Source of the DNA: Russula earlei
Lineage: Eukaryota; Basidiomycota; Agaricomycetes; Russulales; Russulaceae
DNA: 38,658 bases
Reading direction: 5' to 3'
NCBI GenBank assembly: GCA_025769875.1
Contig: JAGFNK010000493.1
Coordinates: forward strand, 1 to 38,658
The number at the start of each line of letters is the position of its first letter. Within the stretch, counting starts at the first letter, position 1. The translations under genes and the position numbers were made by a program. Below are positions 1 through 10,205 of this stretch, piece after piece. The notes beneath the pieces are model-generated. The model ran no database searches, was not told the origin of the DNA, and worked only from the letters and a program-made list of their open reading frames with translations.

Positions 1-467
1 AGACAGGCAACCGGACAAGCCTACCCGGACAGGCCTCACGATTCCCACATGTTCTCATGACTCATCTAGCCTCGCATGTACCACCACCTTCCAGCGTGTT
101 CCAGTCTCGACCGTCTCATTGTTACTTTGTGTCTACTATTTGATATAGGACAATACTGTCTATATAAACCTGTCAGTAAGAGAGAACAAGCCCTAAGCTT
201 GTTCTCTTGTGAATATCACTGGATTCTAGCTTCAGGACTGTAGGCTTGCAGAGAATCAAGCAATCGCCTTCGAAAGTCCCTCTTCTCTTTGAGTCTTCAA
301 ACGCGAAGACTTATCACTCAAATTTCCTCTCCGCGGTACACACTAGCCTTGGCTGTGTTGTCACCAAGACTCCCAAATCTCACGAGAACTCGTCGTCTCA
401 CTCGACTCAGTGCGCACGTCTCGCGTGTGAAATGATTTGTCAGTGACACCACCCCCAGTCGGTGACA
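1..467 (+). mobile_element. Gypsy-2 LTR, 5'-truncated by window start
   Basis: This is the 3' part of a long terminal repeat in plus orientation. It is recognisable because the minus-strand LTR at 33708-34201 is a diverged reverse-complement copy: both share the segment around 'aacaagccctaagcttgtt', the 'gcgaagactta' block and the terminal 'cccccagtcggtgaca'. A TATA-like box (161-168) precedes the probable start of the R region. The LTR ends in TGACA at 467 and abuts Gypsy-1 pol sequence, so the rest of this Gypsy-2 copy, or its solo-LTR left end, lies outside the window. Small ORFs inside it look like chance. Confidence 0.75.
161..168 (+). promoter_or_regulatory. TATA-like box of Gypsy-2 LTR
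   Basis: TATATAAA lies in the middle of the LTR, about 300 bp before its 3' end, as expected at a U3/R boundary. No transcript data are available. Confidence 0.45.
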
Positions 468-663
468 CCCTATGGAAGAAAATTCTGAAACTACATCACG
501 ACTCCCTTGCCACTGGGCATCCTGGCCGATGGAAAACTTATGAACTAATCAGCTGAAACTATTGGTGGCCAGGAATGCTAACCTATGTCAAAAGTTATGT
601 AGATGGTTGCACAATTTGCCAAAGCACAAAGAACCACCCAAAAACAGAAACACCCCTTGTACC
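468..663 (+). pseudogene. Gypsy-1 pol, integrase zinc-binding (H2C2) part
   Basis: In frame this reads as the N-terminal zinc-binding domain of a Ty3/gypsy integrase. The His pair is in HHDSLATGHPGRW, followed by YWWPGM and then the Cys pair in GCTICQ. One in-frame TGA (before NYWW) breaks it. The segment stops at TPLVP, and the next codons (ITPAREVWKSITMDF) resume at 8854 once the solo LTR and one copy of its GTACC duplication are removed, so 468-663 and 8854-9958 are one gene. The 5' part of pol and all of gag are missing, because a Gypsy-2 LTR sits at the left edge. Confidence 0.8.
659..663. repeat. Target-site duplication GTACC (partner 8849-8853)
   Basis: The five bases GTACC stand immediately outside both ends of the interrupted solo LTR. 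Removing the LTR and one copy restores a continuous integrase reading frame. This confirms both the LTR limits and a 5-bp integrase-type target duplication. Confidence 0.88.
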
Positions 664-1229
664 TGTCAAGACACGTACTGCTGATCACTAAGGACTCAGG
701 AGCAGGTGGGCAAGGGTCGGAACAGATTATATGTGGCGAAAGCGGCATTGAATAGGAGGATGAGCCAAATGACGAGGAGGTACCAGATGGGGACTGGTAG
801 GTGTTGCAAGGGACAGAGGCAAAGGTTAGAGGCCAGTGTGATGAGAGGGCTTTATTGCCATTTTCAGCACACTTGGCAGAGCTTGAATTCCACCCAAATC
901 GGTGCAGAAACCCCCTCAAACATGCGGGATGAATATCTCCCTCAAAACAGCTTCAATTCATATGAAACCTATTGTCCCTGAATTGCCTGAATGAGGGCTA
1001 GGCAGCCCCATTGTCTTCATGAGATTTGAGTGAGAATTGGTGGAGCTGGACTCAAGCCACCTCCACATGTGTATTAGATGAATTACAACTCAAAATCATG
1101 GTCTATATCTATTATTTTTCCCTCATGTTGTACCCATTGGCTGTCTTGAGGCAGCCCCATAGTGTTTTTGACTCAAGTGTTGTGGTGTGCAACATTGTTT
1201 TCAGTGTGATCAGAGTGACGACCAGCCAC

Positions 1230-1234
1230 TCATC
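1230..1234. repeat. Target-site duplication TCATC (partner 6186-6190)
   Basis: TCATC flanks Copia-A on both sides. With one copy removed, the left arm of Tc1-like-I continues as CCACTCATCACCCCTC and realigns with the right arm around 7825-7845 (reverse complement). Confidence 0.9.
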
Positions 1235-1759
1235 TGTTGAGATTATCATTGATTTGGGTGATTTGGTATGTTACCACTACCCTGGGACATTGTGATGTAA
1301 TCACAGCTCAGACGCGTTGACGCGTCGGTTACATGGACCGGGCATCACCGGCGTAGATGCATGACGCGTTGGATCACACGGTCCAGCTCAGCTCACATGC
1401 TGAGATCTGCGTTACTTACAATGATAAGTTAATTGATGACAATTGGTAGCTACTAACGACTGATCCTTGTATGATCTTTGTTTCTTATTGATGGTAGCTA
1501 CCTGCAGTGTACTTAGAGACGCTCTGGAGTACTTAAGAGCGTCGTATTTCGATAGATCACTTCAGTCTTGTCTTACACAATACTGAAGTGAGTACTTACT
1601 GTTTCCTATCTCATCTCTCGCATCTAATCACGCGTTGTAGATATCTTGTGATAGGTATTACTGAATTATAGTCTTGTCTTACACAATACTGAAATATCTT
1701 GTGATAGATCTTAAGGATCTTATCGCTCTTATCATAACCTGTGCCCATCTGCTTCAACT
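1235..1759 (+). repeat. Copia-A 5' LTR
   Basis: It begins TGTTGAGATT and ends CTTCAACT, the final A of the usual ACA having mutated to T. It contains a hairpin at 1559-1589 (stem ACTTCAGT/ACTGAAGT) that is partly repeated about 90 bp further on. The PBS follows directly. Confidence 0.88.
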
Positions 1760-1771
1760 GGTTATGGGCCC
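1760..1771 (+). other. Copia-type primer-binding site (initiator tRNA-Met half-molecule)
   Basis: GGTTATGGGCCC follows the LTR. Its complement GGGCCCATAACC is the anticodon stem-loop of initiator tRNA-Met, not the tRNA 3' end. The same 12-mer follows the LTRs at 11000 and 21107 and, on the minus strand, at 30295-30306. Confidence 0.78.
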
Positions 1772-2002
1772 TGACCGTGTCTAAATTCCAAAGTCGAAGA
1801 TTCACACACAAGCTTACCATTTTTTTCCCTCTTCACAAGCCTCTGTTATCAGACGACACCCTACTCCCTCGGTCCCTGGAGCCAAAGGATTGACGCGCGC
1901 GTTATCTATCACGCGTCAGGGGTACTGATTTGATCTTCAATAATCCAGCAACAACTGCTCCATTAGCCCGGGTTGGCAATTCGCAATTACCTGAAATTTA
2001 CT

Positions 2003-5000
2003 CACGGCACCCTCGCCCAATGTTTACGTTCCCTCCTCGATCTTGATCACTTGCTTGGTCATCTCGCTTACTGGCCATTACCCCACATCCTGAATAATTA
2101 TTGCACGTCACATTACAGTTACAGATGATAGCCCCTCCAGCAATACTTCTTAGGACGCTGAGGGAGAACACTTTTAGATGCACGCGCTCTTGAAATATAC
2201 ATTCAGAAGGTCACATTGGCAGTAACAAAAATGACATCAAATTGTATACTTGCAAGCTCAAGTGGGAGGAACTCAAATGCGCATACGGCGGCGTCAGATC
2301 AATGTCAAGCGTTCTACACATGGGCATCCCTTACACGCACATTCCTAGATGTTAGATGACACACATCAGACGTTCCCGCGATTGCATCAAACGATGCATG
2401 GATCACTCTCCAATATAGCCATTTATTCATATCGAATCTCCATTTCATCTCTATTCTTATCTAAATGTTACCCGACGCTTACTCGGCTGTCGCATCGACA
2501 AATTCTAGCCTCCGGTGCTCCGATGGACCTTTCCCCACACGATCCAGGTACGGATCAGTAATGAGGATGGTCGTCAGGCCGGCCTCTCCACCTCACAAAA
2601 TACAGTCATTCTGGTAAAGACACACAACACTACGTCCGAAATACAATGCTGCTATTGCAATCAACTTGGGCATGCAGTCTGGACTACCGGAAGGAGAAGG
2701 CAACGAATACAAAAGTGACAGGCACTGACAGGAACGTCAGCGCGTACATAGTGGGCAATACTGCTCCTATTACCGAGGTATCGGACGTCCGATGAATATG
2801 AGATTCTGGGTTTCCCTTTACGCGGCGGCTAGATCTTGATCGACTACGGAGCTCCTCATCATATTAGTCCGTTCCGGACCCCCGACTTCATTATTTGCGC
2901 TCCGGCCTCCAGATCTATTACTCTGGGAGGTTATACAGTCATCAGACAGATTGGGACTGGATCTGCGTCCGTCCTGCCGGCCGGAAGGCCTTGGAGATAT
3001 CCTTATTAACCCTCATAGACATTCTACATGTACCGAAGGCCAATGCATGCGACTACATAGTGCGCACGCTACTTTGGAACGGGGGATGCATCACTTACAC
3101 TCAAGAGGGGTGTTCAAACTTACACATCAAAGATTGGAAGATCGCGCACAGCTGGCTGGAGAACAATCTATTGTGTATTAACTTCATAACTCCAGCTCTA
3201 CACGTGCAAAGAAGTGTCCTATCATTTCACATCCAGCATCAGCGCATGGGACATATGTTTCCACCGCGCGTTAATCTATCACAGTGATTCCGGTACTCGG
3301 ATCTCGCTTGGCTTTACGGATCGCGATCAGTTATCCTGTCCGGAGTATACACTCGGCAACCGAATGCTTCTTTTCTGGGCTTCCCCTTAGCGATTGGATC
3401 CTCGGCTACAGATTATCTACAGCACCTTAGCCGATCTGCTGCATGTGAGATCAATTCGAGGCGCTAGCTATTGAGGCAACGCGCGCTCACATACTTATCA
3501 GTTCATGGAGGGATCAAACATAGATTAACAATGCTAGATTCACCACAGGAGAATGGAGTGCCGGATAGATGGAATTGGACCCTTGAAGACAACACACGCT
3601 CAAAGTTGCACGGCGCTGGTCTTAGCCTCAGGTTCTGGAGCTTAGTACTAACGCTGCCGTCCATACTAATGATCGGACTCCATCACGCATTCTCTGTGCA
3701 CACACACTTCATACACTGTGAACGGATGGACTGACTCCGGTTGTCTCCCAATTCCGCCTTCTTTAGATGTAGGGTGTATGTCTACACGCCTGACCATCGT
3801 AATCTTATCGCACGACAAGCGCATACTGCATAGCCAGGGGACATGTTACAGACACTGCTCCGCCTGCACAACTCTTGGTCCCTACAGGACCGGTGACATT
3901 CTCTGCCTTACTTTCACATAAACCGGATCGTCAGCACTTTGTTCCGCACCTCCGGAAACCCCATTAGATTCCCTCACACCACCCTCACTCGACCTTACCC
4001 CACCTATACAGCCAGTTCCACACACTCCGCCATACCATTTATGCCATCATCACTTAGCATTATTGGGACAATTCATTGGTCCACTGCGTCCGCTCTCAGT
4101 TACACATCTTGGGTCTTATTCGCGTCCGCGTTCCGAATGTTTCGGAGGGACTGCATACACAGATCCGAGAGGGCGCTTATCACATACAGCTCGGCTACGT
4201 GGAAGCGATCACTAGGCTACATATCGGGAAGGCACTTTATCGGATTCTGCCGATGAGTGGCAAGTCGCGTGTCAAATATGTGATCGATGCGCTTGCGAAA
4301 ATTGGTACCTGGGATATCAATTGATCTTATAGATCTTATCAGAATGGGTGTGCAGCATGCAAATCTTGGAGATTTCGTGCGCGTTTCAATTGCACAGGGG
4401 TTCACCCAATTTACAAGGCATTGACATTGATGAAACCTTCTCACCAGTAGCCAGGTCCGAGTCTTAGCGACTCTTGTTCAGCGTTGGCTGCGCGAACACA
4501 TTGGGAAATCAACGGACGTCTTGTCGGCGTTCCTATTTGGCTCACTGAGTGACAAGATTTAGTTTTATTGGAGCAACCGCAAGGCTTCATCACACCGGAC
4601 AGACAAGAAAGTTTTTCTCTGGTCTTACACAGGCCTATCGTACATGGGACTTACGTTCTCATGGAGTCCTTAGTGGCTTCACGTTTACATGCACGCATTC
4701 TCATGCGGGCATTGACTTAGCACGCACGCATTCTCATGCGGGCTTCACAAGTCATACGCACACATTCTCATGCGGGCTTCACATTCATACACACGCATTC
4801 TCATGCGGGCATCGGTTTCACGTGCATGCATTCCCATGCGGGCACTTATCTCGGCTTCGCGCTCACGCATTCTCATGCGGACATATGTCATCGCCAAGAC
4901 GCGGGGGGATCCATTGCCATTTCCTTATCAGTTCACATCCTCTCTGCCGATGACATCATTATCTTAGGCGACCCTCGCGGTCTCGACGCTCACATCTATG

Positions 5001-5640
5001 GGCAGCGCTCACATCTACGGGCACATATACATCCTTGTCTATACGCTACGAGTTGACAGATCTAGGCAAGATCGCGTCATATCTCGGGATCCGCGTTACA
5101 CGCGATCGCTCGGCTAACACAGACATCGATCATTCAAGGTACATCTCGGATCTCTTCGGGATGGCGGATTCCACTCCACTCCGCTTCTGTAATCTCGGAG
5201 GTCTTACCTCGGGATGGCGGACTTCCGTTCTGCTTCCACATTCCACTCCGTTCCGACGTGGAAGTCCAGTTGATCAAGCACTCCGGAGACGCAACGCCTA
5301 TGGCGATTAGGCAATATATTAATGTTTTAACGGCAGCCTCCCCTATGTGCAGATCTGAACACTTCACTGGACACTTTCCTGGCAGTCTCTCGACTGTGCG
5401 TTTACACGCGTTCACACGCGTTCACACTTTCCTTTGCAGTCTCTCGCCTGCATACATATTCATTTGGAGTCTTTCGACTCGCAGTCTCTTGACTCACCCA
5501 CTCTTTAATCACTTGCATTTCACTGCAATACCTACCTCATCAAGATGTCCACCTGCTGATGGTCTTACCACGCCGCACGCCCATGCACGACACCAGTCCT
5601 TTTGTTACTGGGTTAGATCTCTCTTGATCTAATCTACCGA
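2003..5640 (+). pseudogene. Copia-A gag-pol remnant
   Basis: Alignment by eye with the intact Copia-C protein places the former start at an ACG near 2003. A capsid fragment with CKLKWEELK follows (about 2245), then a spoiled zinc knuckle (CCYCNQLGH, 2650), a protease site reading LIDYGAPHHISPF in place of a normal DSGA site, the QHQRMGHM integrase zinc region (3236) and the integrase end (HGGIKHRLTMLDSPQENG, about 3500-3620). RT, RNase H and a C-terminal tail follow up to about 5630. Frameshifts and stops occur throughout. The RT region carries an expanded 33-bp repeat (4684-4893), and the RNase H region contains several extra copies of 'cagtctctcgact' (5380-5495). No product is expected. Confidence 0.8.
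4684..4893 (+). repeat. 33-38-bp minisatellite inside the Copia-A RT region
   Basis: Six imperfect units are centred on 'cattctcatgcgggc' and encode a THSHAG-like motif in one frame. In intact Copia-C the equivalent site is the single FTHMHSDAG stretch of RT (24360-24400). The repeat therefore arose by tandem amplification of one retroelement segment. Unit boundaries vary by a few bases. Confidence 0.8.
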
Positions 5641-5650
5641 CTGTCTCAAT

Positions 5651-5660
5651 CACGGGGGGA
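5651..5660 (+). other. Copia-A polypurine tract
   Basis: CACGGGGGGA ends exactly at the 3' LTR. The identical sequence precedes the Copia-C 3' LTR at 25421-25430. It is the probable primer for plus-strand DNA synthesis. Confidence 0.75.
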
Positions 5661-6185
5661 TGTTGAGATTATCATTGATTTGGGTGATTTGGTATGTTAC
5701 CACTACCCTGGGACGTTGTGATGTAATCACAGCTCAGACGCGTTGACGCGTCGGTTACACGGACCGGGCATCACCGGCGTAGACGCATGACGCGTTGGAT
5801 CACGTGGTCCAGCTCAGCTCACATGCTGAGATCTGCGTTACTTACAATGATAAGTTAATTGATGACAATCGGTAGCTACTAATGACTGATCCTTGTATGA
5901 TCTTTGTTTCTTATTGATGGTAGCTACCTGCAGTGTACTTAGAGACACTCTGGAGTACTTAAGAGCGTCGTATTTCGATAGATCACTTCAGTCTTGTCTT
6001 ACACAATACTGAAGTGAGTACTTACTGTTTCCTATCTCATCTCTCGCATCTAATCACGCGTTGTAGATATCTTGTGATAGGTATTACTGAATTATAGTCT
6101 TGTCTTACACAATACTGAAATATCTTGTGATAGATCTTAAGGATCTTATCGCTCTTATCATAACCTGCGCCCATCTGCTTCAACA
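5661..6185 (+). repeat. Copia-A 3' LTR
   Basis: It is the same length as the 5' LTR and nearly identical, beginning TGTTGAGATT and ending TTCAACA. It carries the same hairpin near 5985-6015. The TCATC duplication follows. Confidence 0.9.
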
Positions 6186-6289
6186 TCATCACCCCTCTCA
6201 CCTCTCCATTCTGACCATCCTTTGCCCTCATTCCCACCACACCTGCTGTCTCAGACGCATCAGTCGCACTGCTCCCTTCCAACTCGCAT

Positions 6290-6740
6290 TTGGCCCTCCA
6301 CACCCACAGTCGCAGCCATGCTAGTCACACTGCCCTCAGCCTCAGCCTTCTCAGTCTCAGCCACTGCCACCGCACCCCTAGTTTTGCCAGCCGTCTCCGT
6401 CGCCCCAGCTTCAGATCAGTCAACCGCCGCCACTGCGCTCTTAGCCTTGCCAGCCACCTTAGACTTGTCAGCCGCCACCATAACCTCAGCCTCAGCCACC
6501 GACGTCTTAGCGCCACACACCGCCATCTCCACCACCGTCTCACAAGCCACCGCCGCCATGCCCTTGTCAGCCACAGCCGCCGTCGCCCCATGCATCGCCC
6601 TCAGTCGTTGCCTCCGCCCCGTCTGCCTCCACCATCGCACCAGCTCAGTCTGCCACCACCTTCTTAGTCTCAGCCTCAGTCTTCTCAGTCTCAGCCACTG
6701 CTTTAGTAGTTTCACGCGACACCAGCACCACCGCACCACC
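6290..6740. repeat. C-rich degenerate short-repeat tract inside Tc1-like-I
   Basis: Irregular repeats of GCCACC, CTCAGCC and 'ttgtcagccgcc'-like units give long open frames in several frames on both strands (Ser/Ala/Thr-rich one way, Arg/Trp-rich the other). Open frames of this kind follow from base composition, so I do not call genes here. The tract continues as CCACCGCC-rich sequence to about 7200. Confidence 0.6.
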
Positions 6741-7071
6741 GCAACCCCTCGCCACCAGCACCACCCCAGAAGACCAAGAAGGCCTCGGCCACAAACTTAG
6801 CCACAACATGCCACAACAGGAGCAGAAGCCGCCGCCACGCCACCACCGCAAGCGAAGCAGTCACCGACGCCAACAGCACACTGCACGCCGCCTCCCACAT
6901 CGCCTCCCCATCCGTTCGCACGCTCTTGCCCACATCTGCTGCCGACACCTGCAGTGGAGACAACCCCACCACCGCCGCCACAAGATGACAGATCCCACCC
7001 CTGTGCAAGCCGCCCCACGCATCCTCTTTCTCGAGTCCTCGCCACCTACATCTCTATCTATGAACTTACAC

Positions 7072-7617
7072 TCACCGCCTACGCCTTCGCTCCTCATCCA
7101 TGCCTGCTGCCACTACCTGCAATGGAGACGACCACGCCGCCACCACCACAAGACAACACCACCACCACGCAGCCGCCATCTTGTCACCGCCGCCCTCGTC
7201 TCCATCACCTCTGTTTCCCATCGCCCTCGCCTCTTCCATCATTGCCATCACCGATCGCCGCCTTTGCGTCTTCCGCAGCACAAGCAGCCACGACCGCCGC
7301 CTCAATTCAGATGCGAAAGGCTCAAAACACTCGCATTCAGATGCTTGACCAAGGATGGTCAAAGTTTCAAGCCCCTGGGAGGTGTAAGGAAGATTATGGC
7401 TGGCCTCAAAATCACATGCGAAAACGCGACACGACACGACATGACACTGACATCTCAGCTCCCTTTCATCCCTTGCCACCTCCCTCTCATTCCAGGCAGT
7501 CCACCAACCGCACACCACAAGCCATCTCGTGTGCAACATCAAGACCTCGATCGCATCGCCCAGCCCTTGCCACCGACCACGTGCGCATGCACGCCTCGGC
7601 ACACTAGACGCGTTCAC
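7072..7617 (-). CDS. Possible 181-aa ORF of Tc1-like-I, unknown function
   Basis: An ATG-started minus-strand frame (beginning MNASSVPRRAC) has a counterpart of the same length and register at 31416-31961 in the second Tc1-like-I copy. The two copies differ by many substitutions, yet neither has a stop or indel. The central part (FEASHNLPYTSQGLETLT) is well conserved. The C-terminal third is a Trp/Val-rich stretch translated from the CCACCA-rich tract and may be spurious. I recognise no domain. A plus-strand ORF of 82 aa overlaps it and is also conserved, so conservation of the DNA alone could explain the pattern. Confidence 0.25.
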   Translation of the reverse strand: MNASSVPRRACARGRWQGLGDAIEVLMLHTRWLVVCGWWTAWNEREVARDERELRCQCHVVSCRVFACDFEASHNLPYTSQGLETLTILGQASECECFEPFASELRRRSWLLVLRKTQRRRSVMAMMEEARAMGNRGDGDEGGGDKMAAAWWWCCLVVVAAWSSPLQVVAAGMDEERRRRR

Positions 7618-7703
7618 AGTCTCAAGCCTTTCATGACCGCCTCGACCGTCTCAACCAGTCTTGATTCACTTTCATGCCTTTCATCTCTAGTACCTCTCTC
7701 CTG

Positions 7704-7713
7704 TATATAAAAA
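7704..7713 (+). promoter_or_regulatory. TATA box facing the right terminus of Tc1-like-I
   Basis: TATATAAAAA lies in a 45-bp block conserved in the second copy (32047-32056). Downstream, a 49-codon ORF from ATG 7800 (beginning MVRSRGKRGDEW) runs into the inverted terminus. The arrangement suggests outward transcription from the element. Whether the short ORF is translated is unknown. Confidence 0.4.
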
Positions 7714-8853
7714 CACCCTAGCTACTCTGTAGTAGAAAGAGTTCAGAATAGGACCCCTCTTTGCAACCCACTCCTCTCTGTCTGTGAAAAACAAGAAGGA
7801 TGGTCAGATCGAGAGGCAAGAGGGGTGATGAGTGGCTGGCCGCGACTCCAATTGCACTGGAAACAACATTGCACACCACAACACTTGAGTCAAAAACACT
7901 ATGGGGCTGCCTCAAGACAGCCTGTGGGTACAACATGAGGGAAAAATAATAGATATAGACCATGATTTTGAGTTGTAATTCATCTAATACACATGTGGAG
8001 GTGGCTTGAGTCCAGCTCCACCAATTCTCACTCAAATCTTATGAAGACAATGGGGCTGCCTAGCCCTCATTCAGGCAATTCAGGGACAATAGGTTTCATA
8101 TGAATTGAAGCTGTTTTGAGGGAGATATTCATCCCGCATGTTTGAGGGGGTTTCTGTGCCAATTTGGGTGGAATTCAAGCTCCACCAAGTGCGCTGAAAA
8201 CGGCAAATAAACAAGGCGGTCGTTGAAGAGTACCTTGAAGATGAGAGGAGTCTTTAAACTGAGCGGTCACGGGGGAGTACCCAAGAATATGAGAGTATCA
8301 CAAATGGACAGTCTGATGACTGCCATACTTCATTGGGGCTTATATACAGTGTACAGGGTCGATTACAAAGAGCTGGAACTATTCTAGACCCTTTGGTACC
8401 ATCCAATAGGACTACAGAGGCATAAACTTGCTTGTGTCAAGTTTCAGGCTTACTGAGCGCATTACTGATCATTGTGGAGCAATGACATCATTATGATGTC
8501 ACTGTGGAGTGCTTAGTGAGCCAATGAGGTCACTGTGGAGCCACTCAGTCAGCCATGCTGTCATTTGGAGCCTTGATGACATCAGATGAGTTATGCAACA
8601 GTTTCTAAGACTTGGTGCCGCTGTTTTGGGTTCTTGGTGGCTGGGTGACCAAGTGGTTGCCACACGATGATTACCCGATTAGGAAACGGGTGCCTGGTCA
8701 TGTTATAGTGCCTTTGCAATAGTGATATCTTGCACCACAGGAGGGGTAGCCCAAGAAATGGAAGGGAGTTGGCAATGTGAAGTGAGAGAGGTCTCTCTTG
8801 AGTGAAATAGGGCAATATATCGCCAGGACCTGGCCTTGGTTTGTAACAGTACC

Positions 8854-9958
8854 AATTACACCAGCTAGAGAAGTATGGAAAAGCATTACCATGGACTTTA
8901 TCACAGACCTACCAGTTTCACAAGGCTTTGACAGCCTCCTAGTCATGGTAGACCAATTCAGCAAAGCAATAATCATTACCCCTTGCCACAAGACAATCAC
9001 AGCAGACAAAACAGCAACATTAATTATGAACAATGTCTGGAGAAGAATAAGCCTCCTGACACAAATAATATCAGACAGAGGCCCTCAATTCGCAGCAAAA
9101 GTTACTCAAGAACTATGGAAGAAATTAAATGTCAAGGTATCATTGAGCACGGCATATCACCCACAGACAGATGGAGAAACAGAACAAGTTAACCAAGAAC
9201 TAGAACAATACCTACAAATATTTTGCAACCACCAAGTGGACAATTGGGCAGAACTAATTCCCTTTATGGAGTTTGCACATAATGCCAGACAACACAGTGC
9301 GACAAACAAACCCCCTTTCAAGGTCTGGTATGGCTTTAACCCAACATTTGCTCTGCCCCTTGCCTTTACATCAAAGTTCCCTTCAATCCAAGAAAGACTA
9401 ATGAGACTAAATCAGCTCAGAGAAGAAGTAGCTGCCTCCCTGAACCAAGCAACTGAGATCATGAAGCAATCAGGACCTCAATCATCCACCTTTCGTTATA
9501 AAGAAGGGGATCAAGTATGGTTGGAAGCCACAAATCTATGAACCACTCACCCAAAAGCAAAACTAGCCCCTCGATGCTATGGACCATTCAAAGTCATCAC
9601 TGCCTATCCAGTAAACGTTCGCCTTGAGCTACCAAAGTCCTGGAAGATACACCCAGTTTTTCACCACTCCCTGATTAAACCTTACAAAGAAACCATAGCC
9701 CACAGTCCTAACTTCTCAAACCTGCCACTGGTACTAGTCAAAGGAGAAGAACAATATGAAGTAGAACAGATCTTAAACTCTCAACTCTCCCCAAACCACA
9801 AAGGGACCCAATACCTAGTTAAATGGAAAGGGTACACTGCTGCAGAGAATACTTGGGAACCAGCATCTAACCTATCAAGAGCGCAATTACTAGTCAAAGA
9901 CTTCCATCGGAAATATCTGAAGGCGCTTAAAACGGTTCCCACCAGGAGTAACCCCTAA
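8854..9958 (+). pseudogene. Gypsy-1 pol: integrase core and chromodomain
   Basis: This continues the frame of 468-663. The integrase catalytic triad is visible: Asp in SITMDFITDLP, Asp in IISDRGPQF and Glu in the AYHPQTDGETEQVNQ block. A GPF-type C-terminal region follows (YGPFKVI, PVFHHSLIKPY). A chromodomain comes next (EEQYEVEQIL, QYLVKWKGYTAAENTWEP, LLVKDFHRKY), which places the element among chromoviruses that target heterochromatin through modified histones. A single TGA at 9539-9541 (NL*TTHP) interrupts an otherwise open frame ending TAA at 9956-9958. It is probably a recent C-to-T loss of CGA. About 250 bp of non-coding DNA and a purine tract follow. Confidence 0.88.
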
Positions 9959-10205
9959 ATAAACAACTCTCATCATGACCTCCATCGACGACTATCTTTA
10001 TCCTTGTTACCAAAGAACTTTTCAGAGAATCCCTGCAATCACATGCACCCAATCGATCACAGCTATCCCAAAAATAGTCCATAGAACATGAGAGAACTCC
10101 CCACAAACAAACAGACTTTGACTTTTCATATGCAAACTACTCCACCTTCCAAAGAAACAAGTCCCTACCGTTTCAGGAGCAACAAGTCTATAAAGAGGGG
10201 ATGAA

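Larger units (their letters stand above)
1235..6185 (+). mobile_element. Copia-A: complete but coding-dead Ty1/copia element
   Basis: Two 525-bp LTRs, a primer-binding site, degenerate gag-pol and a purine-rich tract are present in the correct order, with a perfect 5-bp target duplication. The LTRs differ at only a few positions, mostly C/T or G/A, so the insertion is not ancient. The body, however, is far more decayed than the LTRs, with many stops, indels and local amplifications. One explanation is that an already defective copy was mobilised in trans by a relative such as Copia-C, with LTR identity renewed by reverse transcription. This is inference. Confidence 0.88.
855..8207. mobile_element. 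Tc1-like-I non-autonomous element with about 430-bp inverted termini, split by Copia-A
   Basis: The left end TTGCCATTTTCAGC and the right end (reverse complement TTTGCCGTTTTCAGC) begin inverted repeats. These stay alignable for about 430 bp once Copia-A (1235-6185) and one TCATC copy are removed. TA flanks both ends, and excision rejoins the host LTR as 'ggctttaaacaagg', as in the intact LTR near 36526-36540. A TA target and these termini fit the Tc1/mariner superfamily. Without Copia-A the element is about 2.4 kb. No transposase is visible; the interior is a C-rich low-complexity tract, a possible 181-aa minus-strand ORF and a TATA box facing the right end. A second copy lies at 31399-32549. 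Confidence 0.78.
664..8848 (-). mobile_element. Solo LTR of the Gypsy-1 family, split by a Tc1-like element
   Basis: On the minus strand it begins TGTTACAAACC at 8848 and ends TTGACA at 664. The LTR proper is 8210-8848 plus 664-854, about 830 bp, which matches the 829-bp copy at 35888-36716. The LTR at 10206 is the same family. It is flanked by GTACC on both sides and no internal retroelement sequence accompanies it, so it is a solo LTR left by LTR-LTR recombination. It sits inside pol of a Gypsy-1 element carrying the same LTR family. A TATATA box near 8339-8347 (minus) marks the promoter. The insertion that splits it is described at 855-8207. Confidence 0.85.

Noticed and set aside
246..446. 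Small ORF inside the Gypsy-2 LTR
   Set aside because: The LTR sequence is non-coding, and the sister LTR at 33708-34201 does not keep the frame.
1026..1295. Repeated ORF beginning MSENWWSWTQATSTC at several places (1026, 11807, 33352; inverse at 8035, 19044, 32378)
   Set aside because: It is simply the shared Tc1-like terminus read in one frame. The starts are non-ATG, and the frame diverges or is cut in each copy.
4549..5056. Overlapping His/Ser/Cys-rich ORFs, or a CRISPR-like repeat array, near 4680-4890
   Set aside because: The repeats are imperfect, adjacent and derived from the RT gene of Copia-A. There are no unique spacers, and the organism is eukaryotic.
6222..7710. Long plus-strand ORFs (about 190 and 300 codons) rich in Pro, His, Arg, Ser
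   Set aside because: Several frames on both strands are open through a low-complexity C-rich tract, which composition explains. No domain is visible.
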